Source: Rhynchospora pubera (taxonomy: Eukaryota; Streptophyta; Magnoliopsida; Poales; Cyperaceae). From it: a stretch of DNA of 64,000 nt. The translations under genes and the position numbers were made by a program. The stretch spans positions 318,186,513-318,250,512 of the forward strand of contig CM051459.1 of assembly GCA_028095005.1 (NCBI GenBank), given 5' to 3'. Below the pieces are notes generated by a model. It was not told the DNA's origin and did not search any database. It worked only from the letters and a program-made list of their open reading frames with translations. This document shows positions 1 through 11,442 of the stretch, one piece after another; position 1 is the first letter of the stretch, and every line of letters starts with the position of its first letter.

Positions 1-818
1 TGAAGGTCCATCCGTCCAACCTAAATCAGCGGCCCAGATAATCCCATAGAAAATGAGAAAGAGCACTGTTCATAGGCACGAATATTGACGAAAACATGGT
101 GTCGTACGTTTATAATAGGTATAATTGCTTATTACGTATACTGGTTTTTACTTTTTAACAATGTATTGATGCAATTTTTAGCTGCTAACATAGGAACATT
201 TCACCTGTTCTAATGCAAAATTACCGTTGCACTTAAATTATATGAGGTCATTGTTTGTTCCAAATATTGAAGCTTAAAATAATTTTTGTAGTCTTATAGA
301 CTTTGTTTGGATGAGTGAGAGAATAAGGAAATAGATTCTTTTTACTCTCAAATTTATTATAAATAATCCAAATTTTTCACAAAGTTACATACTTTCCAAT
401 ATTTTTTTTCTTATCTCTCTTATTCTCACACCATCCAAACGGAGCCATAGAAAAATTACTAAACTTTTTTTTTATTCAACACTTTGCAGAAGCAAGAAAG
501 CTTGTTTTGCTGGGTGCTACTTAAGTTTAGACAGTTAAATTCGAGTATTTAGTTTTAATTTGGTAACTTTATTCTGTCTGAAATGAGATGACATTTTTTA
601 TCTTTATCAATTTTTGCGACTACTAGTAGAGAATGCAGAATGTGTTTCTTTTTGTAAATTATTTCTTCTAAATTGGTCTGTAAACAAACAAGCTAAATAT
701 CACTAGCATAGGTCAATATAAATCATTTTTAATGGAATTAATTAAACGAATGAAACTTATCCTGTTTTGATTTCTAGATAAAGTTCCTTCGCAAGGCTCT
801 ACGATTAAAGAACACGGG
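1..818. other. AT-rich intergenic DNA
   Basis: No coding region, RNA gene or clear promoter was recognised here. Apart from the short MITE at 301-447 the stretch is AT-rich with poly-T runs, as is usual for plant intergenic DNA. Confidence 0.6.
301..447. mobile_element. MITE, GTTTGGATG terminal family (copy 1 of 4)
   Basis: The ends are inverted (TTTGTTTGGATG on the left, CATCCAAACGGAGCC on the right). The middle has the family's shared phrases, such as a block reading CACAAAGTTACA followed by TTTCCAA. Related copies lie at 3979-4147, 59364-59522 and 60846-61005. The element has no coding capacity. The superfamily was not fixed because no clean target duplication was seen. Confidence 0.65.
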
Positions 819-1230
819 CCGTGCGATCCCAAATCATGTTTCTGTTTAGTTTTTTGGACTTTTAGCCCTGCGTGTGTTTGAGCGGATCGCAGCGGTGGGA
901 CTTAGTGGCTGCAGCCTGCAGTCAACGGTACTCGTTTACCGTTTTGCCACCATGTTTCGGCTAAAACGGAACGGTTTGTGGCATAAAAAATTATATCATT
1001 TTTTAAACGAAACGATATGTGGAACAGTTGGTTATACCGTTTCAATCTCATTTCAAACCGTTTTATGTGTAATTTCTGAAGTGGAACTATTGATGGCACA
1101 GAAATCTGTTTCGTTTAATAAACGAAACGGTAAGTGGTATGCAAGGTTTCATGCCGTTTTTAAATTGCATGATAACTGTAGAGAACAATAACGTGCCATT
1201 TCACCACGTTAGACAGCCCTAGGCCCTAGC
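819..1230. mobile_element. Probable hAT-like non-autonomous element remnant
   Basis: Repeated AACGAAACG and AAACGGAACGG motifs on both strands match the subterminal motifs of the hAT element at 14636-19796. The right end reads GTTAGACAGCCCTAGG, whose complement resembles the hAT start TAGGGCTGTC. The left end is less clear and no 8-bp duplication was found. A 105-codon open frame over it has no recognisable protein and is probably chance. Confidence 0.4.
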
Positions 1231-1548
1231 TACAGAGGGTATGGATTCACTTAGTTCAATGTTCAATCATATTCATTTCTGGTGGAGAAATAGAGGTTTC
1301 TTTGATCTAGTCAACGGTACCCAATTTTGGCGATTCAGGTCAACCGATTACAACATAAGTCAAATCTTCAGTTAAACCCGGTCCGTTAATCCACTTCAAA
1401 TTAAATGATCCATTACAATTAGTGCTGATAATGCAGGATTTAATAACCTATTTCGTAGTACCATTGCAAAATTAACTCCGGCTGTTCGGTGTTCTCAATG
1501 CGTTAATGTGACTCGCTTTATTTCTTTTGACAAGTTGACATGCAATAT

Positions 1549-2240
1549 TAGGGCTGTCAACGGTACCTTTTAATCGTTTACCTTACCCGTATTATATTCG
1601 ATAAGACGGGTATAGGTAAGATTTTATTTTCGTTATGTTATCGGGTATGGGTGTAGGTAAGAAAAAAATTTCGTTAATTTATTGGGTAAGGATAAGGATA
1701 ACGCTATTTCGTAACCGTTATTTACCCATACCGTTATATATATAATATATAATTGATAATCATTAATGGAGAAAGATATGATTATAATATCCAATTAATA
1801 TGTTAATAACTAATAAGTCAATTCAATTGGTAGATTTGACTGAGACAATATACTACATTAATAATTTATAATTCATGATGATGAGTAAGTAAACTTTTAA
1901 TTATTAATTAGTTATATATATATTTCTGATAATTTACATGAGAAGATATTATATGATTTTATTATATTTAAAGTATTATTCAATTTTGCACTTTATTAAT
2001 ATATTTATTTGATATTATTTATTCATCCATATTGTACATTTTTTATTGAATTATTATTATCATTATTATTCGTTTTCTACTGTTACCCTACCCTTATCGT
2101 TAATTCATAACGGATAAGGGTAGGGTACATGTAAGTTAATTTTTAACGGGTACGGGTAGGGTATGGATAAAAAAAATTTTAACGAATGCGGATAACGAAA
2201 ATGTCTCTACCGTATCCTACCCTACCCATCGACAGCGCTA
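1549..2240. mobile_element. hAT-like non-autonomous element with inverted interior
   Basis: It starts TAGGGCTGTCAACGG and ends with CGACAGCGCTA, an imperfect terminal inverted repeat of the hAT type. The interior repeats GGGTAAGG and CCTTACCC phrases in inverted order, flanking about 300 bp of very AT-rich DNA. The flanks show ACATGCAA on the left and ACATGCAT on the right but offset by 3 bp, so the target duplication is uncertain. No transposase is encoded. Confidence 0.55.
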
Positions 2241-2836
2241 ACATGCATGATGCATCGCAAGTTTCCTACTATCCTCTGCCATAATTTGATGATCTCAGTG
2301 TGGAAATTAGTCCCTTTTTTTTTTTTTTTGCCAAACATAAAGCAATAAAAGCTCATTAAAATAAGCCGAACAAAACCCAAACAAGCCAAAGTGGGCCGAA
2401 ATGAAAAGGGAGCCCAAAATGGACCACAATCTCTTTTTGCCTCAAGAACGTTGGTCTTCTGTCCTGTAATTAAGGATAACGGGCAAGTCTGCAAGAGCAT
2501 CTATTATTTGGTGTTCGATATGGATGTTCTCTGAAAACAGAAATATGTGAAATGAGTTCCATTTCAAAATCAAGATAGAAATTATGATTAATTATCAAGT
2601 TCATTCCCTTATGCATTTAATTTAGAAGTAATATTTGAATGACTTTGAGCTTCATCTTAATTTGTTAAAACGGATATAAAAATTAATAAATGCAGCAGAG
2701 ATTTAGAAAAGTTTGTCAAAGAATTATATAATTTATTTCTTTTTTTACATCAAATATAAGAGCTGGACGAAGATTCCAGTCCTAAATTCTTATGGAAGCA
2801 TTAAATGCTAAAAACAGTTCTGTTCTGATTTACAAA
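2241..2836. other. Intergenic DNA, nothing recognised
   Basis: AT-rich sequence with a poly-T run near 2315-2330. No gene, RNA or repeat with supportable boundaries was seen. Confidence 0.5.
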
Positions 2837-2845
2837 TTAATTTAT

Positions 2846-3231
2846 GAGTAATGCTAGAATCAAACATATAGGACGTCAAACACGATTCAAACGTCGCACA
2901 TTAAAATTTCGAACGGTCGATCCAAACCGCTCAATATGATCTCTATATTAAAATATCCTTGGTAATCAAATTTTATATTTTTTCATATTTTCTAACTATT
3001 TTTTTCGAATTTTCAAAATTGAAGGGTTCAGAACTTTTTAGATTGATCATATTGAAAAACTCCAAAAAAATAGTAAAAAATTTTAAAAAAATATAAAATT
3101 TGGTTTCCATGAAGATTTTATAACATAGAACAATTTGAACAGTTTGGATCGGCCATTCCAATTTTAAAAATTAAAATTTTATCGCGTTGGACAAGTGTAC
3201 GTGTCCTATATGTTTGACACTAGCCACTCCC
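2846..3231. mobile_element. MITE with 9-bp target duplication (Mutator-like)
   Basis: The element begins GAGTAATGCTAG and its right end complements to GGGAGTGGCTAG. Both ends continue into TCAAACATATAGGAC, giving a terminal inverted repeat of about 30 bp. It is flanked by the 9-bp direct repeat TTAATTTAT (2837-2845 and 3232-3240), the length typical of Mutator insertions. The interior is itself a near-palindrome with no coding potential. The inverted repeats at 10320-10685 and 46440-46830 share internal phrases with it. Confidence 0.75.
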
Positions 3232-3240
3232 TTAATTTAT

Positions 3241-3978
3241 TAGCTAGGTTTGCAACACTTTTGTGAAATAAAACTACCAACTGCATTTCATTTTCCCGTA
3301 GTCTCCTTTTATCAACATTACTTTTAGAATGACCAACCAAAGTATGTATCAATGACAAAAGTGCATTCATCATATTGCACCTAATATAACTAAAAAAAAT
3401 TAAAAAATAATTAATCATGCTTTCCTAGTGAGTGGCTTGGATATAAAATTCTCTACCTGACTCTTGAAATGCATTTTTCTTTTAATGTAACTAGCAAAAG
3501 ATGACCTCAATACGTGGGCAAATAAAAAAATAAAATATTGATATTATTTTTTGTTATATATAAAATGTTACATATTAGGCAATAAAGATATGGTAAAATC
3601 AATAATTTAGTTTTTTTCTTTTAAATAAATAACTAATTTGGTAGTTAATTTTTGTAAAAAAAGTCTAACTTTGATCTAGACCACTGATCAAATCAAATTA
3701 CACAAATTAATGGTCTATAATTAATATAAGAATTATTTACACTCTTTTATCTGACAAGTTTACTCCTTTATATGGGTGTTTTATAAGTAGTAATAGATAA
3801 TAGATAAGAGTGAAAAAAATTTAAGATCATCCAAATCAAATAAGATGCTGGAGAAAATTGAAAATTACAAGTGTCAGAGCTTTTCAATGGACACCACATG
3901 CACAATTGAACCTTGAAAAATAGAGATGCTTATGGAAGAATGCCTGCAAATTAACCAGAGGCAGAGGCAGCTTACTAT
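3241..3978. other. Intergenic DNA, nothing recognised
   Basis: AT-rich DNA without a convincing reading frame, tandem repeat or bounded element. Confidence 0.5.
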
Positions 3979-4147
3979 GGCTCCGTTTGGATGCGTTGAG
4001 AATAAGGTAGGAAGAAGGAAGAAGGGAAGAAATTTATTGGGAAGTGTGTAACTTTTGCGAAGAATTTGGATGGTTAGAAATAAATTTATTGATAAAAAGT
4101 GATTATTTCTTATTCCTTATTCCGAAAAAAGCCATCCAAACGGAGCC
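3979..4147. mobile_element. MITE, GGCTCCGTTTGGATG family (copy 2 of 4)
   Basis: A perfect terminal inverted repeat (GGCTCCGTTTGGATG against CATCCAAACGGAGCC) encloses a 140-bp AT-rich core. It is the same family as 301-447, 59364-59522 and 60846-61005. The flanking bases (TAT before, ATA after) are too short to settle the superfamily. A PIF/Harbinger-type 3-bp duplication is possible. Confidence 0.75.
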
Positions 4148-4577
4148 ATAAAGATTCCATTTATAACAGAAAACGACATAAAAGCCACAAAACCAACGAT
4201 ATGGATGCCGGATACCATACAAGGGTTGTAGTGAATCGTGTAGTTAAACAATGAGTTGACTACGAATTTTCCACTCGTTTTAATGCAGAGGTTATGAATA
4301 AAGTTTTAATGAAAATGTTGATCAAATAAACTTTTGACAAGTCCAATTACTCTTGCAATAACATTAAATTAATTCATTATATGCCACTAATACCTAAAAA
4401 TTGTAAAAGCTGAAAAATTACATTAATATTAAAGGGAATTAAAACATCTTTGCTCCAAGGGTACAACTTCTTAACAATATGTGCGTTCCGGCTGTGCTTC
4501 AAGCATCTGCTCTGCCTGAACTTCATACCTCAATTTTGGGCATCAGTGCTATTTCCACTGAAGTCAGGGACCTCTTC
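4148..4577. other. Intergenic DNA, nothing recognised
   Basis: AT-rich DNA between two MITEs with no supportable gene or repeat. Confidence 0.5.
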
Positions 4578-4585
4578 GCTATTTC

Positions 4586-4794
4586 CAGGGGCGGATTCAG
4601 TGGTGGGGCGGGTGGGGCTAGAGCCCCACCTACTGCCGTCGAGTCCTGAAGCCCATCTTTAGTCTCAATGAATTTTTTCAACTATTGGAGCACTCAAAGA
4701 TGGGGTTGAAGAACAGAAAAAGAGAAACCGTTCGATCAAATGAATTGTTATAGCACTCAGCCCCACCTAAATATTTTTGCTAGATCCGCCACTG
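4586..4794. mobile_element. hAT MITE with 8-bp target duplication
   Basis: It starts CAGGGGCGGATTCAG and ends GATCCGCCACTG, inverted ends typical of a common plant hAT MITE. It is flanked by an exact 8-bp repeat GCTATTTC (4578-4585 and 4795-4802). The 209-bp body contains an inner inverted pair around GTGGGGCT/AGCCCCAC. It is non-coding. Confidence 0.85.
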
Positions 4795-4802
4795 GCTATT
4801 TC

Positions 4803-5853
4803 CTATTTTGTGACATGTAGAGAGAGAGAGATGCAATATAAATTTTAGAGAGCGAGAGAAGACCCATGCTGATCTGACGACTAACATGGAGCACTGAGAT
4901 GATGAGAGTTAGACCCTCGTTTCTTCTTCAAAAAAAAAAAAAAAAAAATCAAATTAAAAATAGAAGAAAACGAGAATTTATTGAAAGTACCTTTCGTCTA
5001 ACATCGGTTGCTTGATGCAGATAATATTTATGAATTAAGTTTCGGACAAAATCCCTTACCAATGAATACCTTTTTGTAAGAAGACCAAAATCTAACAAAA
5101 CATTAACCAGAAATTAAAGAAAAAAAAAGACAGGAAAAACCGATGAATTGAAACAGAAGAGGAATACCTAAGTATAATAAATCATTTTGTTAAAAAAATT
5201 AGTACAAACAAATATCTGTTAAATTGAATAAAAAAATGAAATCACGGAAAACTTGATAAATTGCACAATAAAAAAGAAGAACCAAACTCTAAGATGATGC
5301 AAAATGCAAAAAATTAAATTATGGGTTACAGTATCGCATCTCGTGAAACAATTTAATACCTTAATTAGTAATTTGTATCAAATCAAAAAAGGGAAAAAAA
5401 TACTAAGAAAATCTTTTTCCATCTATCTCCCTTATTTGTTCTCCTTGTTTATGATTTTTTTTGTGCGGTGAAAATTGGAGAGAAATCGAGAGAGATCTGC
5501 TATAAACAAAGAGAGAGACCTGGGAATCGCAAGAGAGAGAGGGGGTTTAAGGAGAGACGATGGAGAGTGGTGATGGAGGCAACAAAGAGGCAATGGAGAT
5601 AGATGGTGGAAGTAACGGCTGCGGAGAAGAAAAAAAATTTAGAGGCAATAGTAGTCTTCTCTGGCCAAAGAAAAGAAAAGAATACTCTGGATAGAAAGGC
5701 TCTGATTCAGAGTAAACGGTGATTATGTCTAATGTGTGCGACCAGTCGAACATAAGAGACCAGCCTCAAAGCAAAAAATTACGACACAAAATGTCACAGA
5801 AGAAAAGGATATTACAAACAATTGAAGGGACACGAGTTAAGCAGACGGAAGCA
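4803..5853. other. Intergenic DNA with GA-rich tract
   Basis: Mostly AT-rich. Around 5480-5580 there are GAGAGA tracts resembling a plant 5' untranslated region, followed by a short open frame from an ATG at 5560 (about 44 codons, acidic then basic) that I do not recognise. It could be the broken start of a gene, but nothing downstream supports this. Confidence 0.4.
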
Positions 5854-5863
5854 GCGAATGGAT

Positions 5864-8013
5864 GAATCCGGATCCTCTAGACTTCGCATAAAAGAAGTCC
5901 ACTGGACTTCTCTTCGTCTGAACCGTCTGATCTAAACAGACGGTTAGATCTGCAGCGGATTAATTGATCTGTCGAAAAAAAGAAAAATGTATACGGAATA
6001 CAAATTCGTATATGTTTCGCCAAATTTTTTTCTTGGTCGCCAAATACTTTATGGCGCGCGAAATCGAAGAGGAAAATTCTAGAGGTGAGCTCTCCTCTCT
6101 CGGACTAGACCTCTCCTCTCTCGTTCTGGAGGAAAATTCTGGAGGTGAGTATTCTCACCTCTCTCTCACAAGATCCGGTCGTGATTTCACAAGTGATCTC
6201 CAAAAAAGTATTAGGCACCTTGTCAAAGCTCTAATATATTTTTTATAGTTAACTTTATTCCTAAAGATTTTAGTTGTGCTCCTTTTCGATTGCTATAGAA
6301 AATGTAATTACAGATGCAATTTCTGGTGTAAGATACAACAAGATAAATCAATAGTGCCATTGCTTGACAGGTAACACTTTAGGTAATAGTTCTGACTCCT
6401 CCCAGTACCATCTTATTTCTCGCATAAAATCAATCCATAGCACTGCAATAGATGTTGCATATATAAATATTTGAAAAGGGGTATTAAATCATAGATGAAA
6501 CAAAGAATTGCAAATCAGTGATTTCAGTGGCACTGTAGCAGTAAGGTAGCCTAATGTGTAGAAAATGCAAAAAATCAGGTTCTGACTTTCTCTGAAAGTA
6601 TGAGATTTGATAAAAAAAAATTGTGCATGCATAAGTAAAATTGCTCACTGTATGCGTATATGATATTTTGATGTTTGACCTTTTTTAATTGCAAGTGTGT
6701 TTTTATTTAATGATGTTCATAGAAGATATGTTTGTGTCCAGATTTTCAAAGTATGCTACTGCTTTACAATAAAATGCCTAATCAATTTCGTTTTTGAATG
6801 GCAAGAGGTCATGTCATCATGCACCATAGTTCTTGTTTCTAATCAAATCATGTTGATCTTTTGACTATTTTCTGTTAAAAGTTTTGCAGTGTGAAATGTG
6901 AGTGTAAACATTGTTTACTGCTGCTTGCATCAGAACGTCTCGAGTGCATGGAAATTAAACCAGTCAATGTACTCTTTAAGTCCAGCGATTATAGCCTTAT
7001 CAGTTCTAGTTTACTTATATCAAGTCCAGATTCATTACATCTCTTAATTGCTCAAAAAATGTGCTACAATTCAAGATTCATTACATCTTATAACTGAATG
7101 CTAAAAATTAGTTTCAACTTTCAAGTAATTGCTTGTTTCTGAGTACATGCTACAATGAGAATTTCTCATATTGACAACTAGAAATCATACAATATCAAAG
7201 CAAATTACAACACTGCATATCAAAGTTTCAACTCTTCAACCTCATGTTAACAACTAGAAATCAAAGCACAAGTTCTCCATCGTACTCATCTTACGATGAA
7301 GTTCAATATGAGAAAATTGTTACATATTACAAGATTGCCCAGCATGCTAGAGTTCTAATATCAGAAAAGAAGATTAATTCATCCTCCTCCGTTCCCTTCT
7401 CAAACATTTTAGAGAGCCAGTAATTGACTGAGACAGCTACGATCTTGGCTTCGGCTACCAACCGATTGAGGTTGTTGTGGCTGAATTGATCTGCAGCCAA
7501 TCTGATCAGGAATGCACCACCATGGTAGTTAACCACAACGGGGAGCTTCTTCCGAAGGGTTTCATGCTTGGGGAGATAGAGACGGACCCACAGGCCAGTG
7601 GAAGAGTCGATTACGACATCCTTCGAGGTGACACCTGTCGCCGGGTCCGTGGAGGCAGGGATGATTTGGGTGAGGAATCGCTCGACACAGCCATTCTTGT
7701 AAATCCTAATAACGGGAAAGTACTGGAAGTGGATTTCTTCGTCGGGATCCATTAATGGAAGAGTTGGAGAGAATAGAAGAGAGGAGGCATATGCGAAGGA
7801 GCTTGTCTGGAGCCTGGAGGTTTGAGAAGGTGAACTTCGAGAAGGGGACGGAGAAGGAGGCGTATACGAATACGAAGAGAAGAGAACCGTATAAACTGTG
7901 TTTTTTTTTTCGACCGATCCGCTGGAGATCTAACCGTCCGTTTATATCAGAAGGTTCAGATGAAGAGAAGTCCAATGGTCTTTTTTTATGCGAAGTCCAG
8001 AGGATCCGGATTC
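5864..8013. mobile_element. Pack-MULE (Mutator-like element carrying a gene fragment)
   Basis: A 2150-bp unit bounded by long, imperfect terminal inverted repeats of about 120 bp. The left end starts GAATCCGGATCCTCT and the right end finishes AGAGGATCCGGATTC. The repeats stay alignable inward as far as a GTCGAAAAAA phrase on each side. A direct repeat GCGAATGGAT flanks it exactly (5854-5863 and 8014-8023), fitting a Mutator 9-10-bp target duplication. No transposase is encoded. The interior carries a minus-strand carboxylesterase gene fragment (7327-7752), whose 5' end faces the right terminal repeat, plus about 1.3 kb of AT-rich DNA of unknown origin with two similar GAGGAAAATTCT.GAGGTGAG blocks near 6070-6150. 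The architecture is that of a Pack-MULE. Confidence 0.85.
7327..7752 (-). pseudogene. Carboxylesterase (CXE/GID1-like) 5' gene fragment
   Basis: The 141-residue frame resembles the N-terminal part of plant carboxylesterases of the alpha/beta-hydrolase fold (hormone-sensitive-lipase/GID1 type). Residues about 46-60 read DVVIDSSTGLWVRLY, and the oxyanion-hole motif appears as NYHGGAF near residue 75. The block LNRLVAEAKIVAVSVNYWL follows. In the family the next residues are the RLAPEHP turn, then the GDSAG nucleophile, and finally the Asp and His of the triad. Here similarity stops right after VNYWL and the frame closes within about 30 unrelated residues, so the nucleophile and the rest of the triad are absent (family length is above 300 residues). 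It sits wholly inside the Pack-MULE and starts about 140 bp from its right terminal repeat. It is most likely a captured fragment. Expression is possible but esterase activity is not. Confidence 0.75.
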
Positions 8014-8289
8014 GCGAATGGATAGGATGACGTGGATCGCTTAGGATTACAGGCACCTTGTTGCCTTACTTTTCAAAGAGGAAATCACCTTGTTGCCTTA
8101 CTTTTCAAAGAAGCATTTCCTCAAACAGCTTCCCTGCACGAAACAGGAGGGAGAGATGAAGCCATCGAACAAAAAAAAGGAGATGAATTTGACATATGGG
8201 CCACAGGGCCAGCAATTACAAAAGTCATTCTTTCACTAACGGAGTTAAGAAGGCGTCAAGTTCAGAGCAGCTGCAAAAAAAGAATTAGT

Positions 8290-8890
8290 TTGGTTAAAAA
8301 AAAAGAATAGACCGACAGAAATTAGTTTTTTATTTTGATTAACAAAAAAGTGAAAACCAAAATAAACAGACCAACTGAAGTTAGTTTGCTACTTTGTTAA
8401 AAAAAAAATGAACAAACTAGTTGAAGTTAGTTTGTTATTTAAAAAAAAAACATTAGAAAATGAACAAACCAGTTGAAATTACTTCATAATTTTGGTTAAA
8501 AACTAAAGAGAAATGAATAGACTAGCTGAAGTTTGTAATTTTGATAAAAAAAAATGAACAGACCAACTGAAGTTAGTTTGTTATTTTTTATAAAAATAAA
8601 AATAAAATGAGTAGACCAGTTTAAGTTAGTTTTATATTTTTTTTAAAAAATGATAGACCAATTGAAGTTATTTTGTTATTTTGGTTAAAAAAATAAATAA
8701 ACCAGCTGAAGTTACATTTTTATTTTGGTAAAAAGAAAAAGAAAAATGAATAGACCGGCTGAAATTAGTTGTTATTTTGATTAACAAAAAAAAAATAAAC
8801 GAACCAGTTGAAGTTAGTTTGTTATTTTTTAAAAAACAATGAACAGATCAATTGAAGTTACTTTGTGCGAACTAACTATAAATAAGATGC
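8290..8890. repeat. Minisatellite, about 45-55-bp units (copy 1)
   Basis: About a dozen degenerate tandem units of the form AATGAACAGACCAACTGAAG, then TTAGTTTGTTATTTTGGT and an A-rich linker. Units vary mainly in the length of the A run. The matching array in copy 2 (24240-25270) is about 1.0 kb long, so the array has changed length since duplication. Confidence 0.85.
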
Positions 8891-8994
8891 GGTACAAAAG
8901 AAGAAAGAGCGATTTTTTCATATGTTTAGATTTTTCCAATCGATGTAGGAACTTAGAAAACTTCATGCATTGTTCAAATAAATTTTTATATCAA

Positions 8995-9150
8995 AATAAT
9001 TTTTCAGAACCCAGTTTCATAGCGCCAGGAAAATAGAATGCATATGTATTGATTTGTGTAGTTTCATAGCGCAAGAAAATATAATGCATATGTATTGATA
9101 TGTGTAGTTTCGTAGCGCAAGAAAAATATAATGCATATGTATTGATATCA
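8995..9150. repeat. Three tandem 47-bp repeats
   Basis: Three successive units starting GTTTCATAGCGC (the third GTTTCGTAGCGC) and running to ATGCATATGTATTGAT. The copy-2 equivalent (33190-33419) has an extra larger duplication of the same sequence, so unit number differs between the copies. Confidence 0.8.
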
Positions 9151-10319
9151 ATCACGATATCAGAATATAGCAAGAGTTGGAAACTAAAGGGCTAGTAATA
9201 ATCTATTATATTCATGATCAATGTCAATATCAAATTAATATCTAATTCAATTATTTTTCCACTATCTGATTATCAATCAACGTAGGAGGCATTTCGATTT
9301 ATGATTAGAGGCGTTAATTTTTTGTTCTGAGTTTAATCTTTAGTACAAGAAAATTATCAGTTGTATCATATGAAATAAAGATTTTTGCATCAAAAATTCA
9401 AATGACACGTCTTATTGGTAGAAAAGATATTTCCTGTCATATTTTATCATTAGAAAGATTTTTTGTATCAAATAAAGATTTCAATCTTTTGGTTAGATAT
9501 GAAATCGGCAAATTTAATATTTCCTATCACATTTTATCTTTAGAAAGATTTTTTTCCATGAAATAAAGATTTATGTATCAAATATACACATGGCATGTCT
9601 TATTTCTAGAAAGATATTTAGATAAAAACATTTCGTGAGATAAAATATGTATCAAATGGGGTTCAAATCAATAATGGATGATATTTTGTGCATTTATGGG
9701 GTTAAAATCTAAAATAATTATGAATAAGTTTATTTTTTATGTATCTTCATGTAAGGTGTCATTTTTGGAAATAAAATGGGTGTCAATTGATCCCATTTGA
9801 TCCACGTAAATCCGCCACTGGATACGTCTGGATCTCCGGAGCAAATGCCTGAAATTGGATTTATCTGAAATAGTTCGCGAAATCACTATAAAATAGTACT
9901 AATTGGATAAAAATGAGAAAATAATTGTTTTCTATTATATGAAATAATTTTAATATTATTTAAATTGTATAATTTGAGTATTGACAGCCCTAGTCTTAGG
10001 TCCAGTGGTCGATGGTCCGTGTTCAAACTTCACACTGCAATATCTTGTGTATTTCCTCTAATAAATTAACTTCCATGCAATTATTTCAATAGCCAACCGA
10101 CATTCATAACGGCCGATGGCCGAAATCTGATATTTTCTTCGAAATTTTCCAGTATTTCTTCTCTTAATATATAATATATTAATACCGTCATTTCGATCAC
10201 TATTATGATATTATCAAAATTTCTTGCACCGGCATGATATTGAAAACAGAGCATCCATGCAATGTCCCCTCCTCATTCCTCAACGTCACAAGGAACCTCC
10301 AATCTAGGCCCAGATGTAC

Positions 10320-10685
10320 TTGTCATATCCATCTAACATTATCGTTGGGTCCGTTCAATATGATCATTTTTACGTTTTTAAATTTATAATGACCGATTCG
10401 AATCGTTTAATATGTTTTCAAAATTTTTACTGTTTTTTGGTATTTTTGAAAATTCATGATATAAACATTATGGATTATCTAATAACAACGATTTTCTAAA
10501 ATATCAAAAAAATAGTAAAAAATCTTGAAAAAATGTAAAAAATTGATTTCTTATAAGTTTTCAATATGAAGAACATATTGAACGGTTCAGATCGGTAATT
10601 TAAAATTTAAAAATATGAAAACGATCGTATTAGACGGACCCCATCCGTCCTATATATTGGACGATCATATTAGACACTAGCATTT
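10320..10685. repeat. Near-palindromic MITE-like repeat (copy 1)
   Basis: The two halves are complementary around 10480, with phrases such as GAACGGTTCAGATCG near the right arm and CGATTCGAATCG in the left. Its right end (GACACTAGCA) resembles the MITE at 2846-3231. The same structure is present at 46440-46830, so it predates the segmental duplication. Exact ends and target duplication were not resolved. Confidence 0.5.
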
Positions 10686-11281
10686 TTCTTGGTAGAATGC
10701 AAAAGTTGAGCACCCATCAGTGTTAAAATACAATGGTTTAGCCATTAGGTGTTGAATTGGACTGCAAATTGGTTGATATATATCTGGTCGTCTTTAATGT
10801 AATAATAATACAATGCAGATTTGGCCATTTGCAAATTTTGAAAGGCTTAATTATGATGATAGAAGTGGATTTTACATGGGCTTTTATTGTTTTCATGTAG
10901 ACAACATACTATAGTATCATACTATATACTAATTAATTTCTAATCACTTTCTTATTTATATATAAATAAGAAATAACATATGCGTATATCAAAATTCATT
11001 TTTTTTTAAAGTGTATAAGAAAAGTAAAAACTAGAATCATTATGCAAAATTACGTAATTTAATGATTGTTGCGAATATATATATATCTATAGGTATTATT
11101 AATGATATTGATGAAACAATACATATCGACTTGTAATTTTCTTTTAACTATAGATTAATAGATAGAATTTTTCAGGAAATTGTATGAACAGATGGTTAGA
11201 TACGGGATACCTACTCTTCAATTGGCTCGTCATCATATCTCTCTCTGTCCCACTCCCACACACACTCTCTCCGCTCGGATC

Positions 11282-11290
11282 TATATAAAA
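11282..11290 (+). promoter_or_regulatory. TATA box of acyl-activating enzyme gene, copy 1
   Basis: TATATAAAA lies 161 bp upstream of the start codon, followed by a CT-rich untranslated leader. The same box in the same context precedes copy 2 (47416-47424), so the core promoter was duplicated with the gene. Confidence 0.7.
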
Positions 11291-11442
11291 CCGTCCATCT
11301 TTCCCTCTGTCCTTCGACATATACACAAACAGTCAAACACAACACATCAGCTAGTTGTGTGCGTTTAAATCTCTCCCCTCCCTTCTCTCTGCCTGTGTAA
11401 AAGACTGTTTTATATAGACACATCTCAATTCAAGAATACCCA

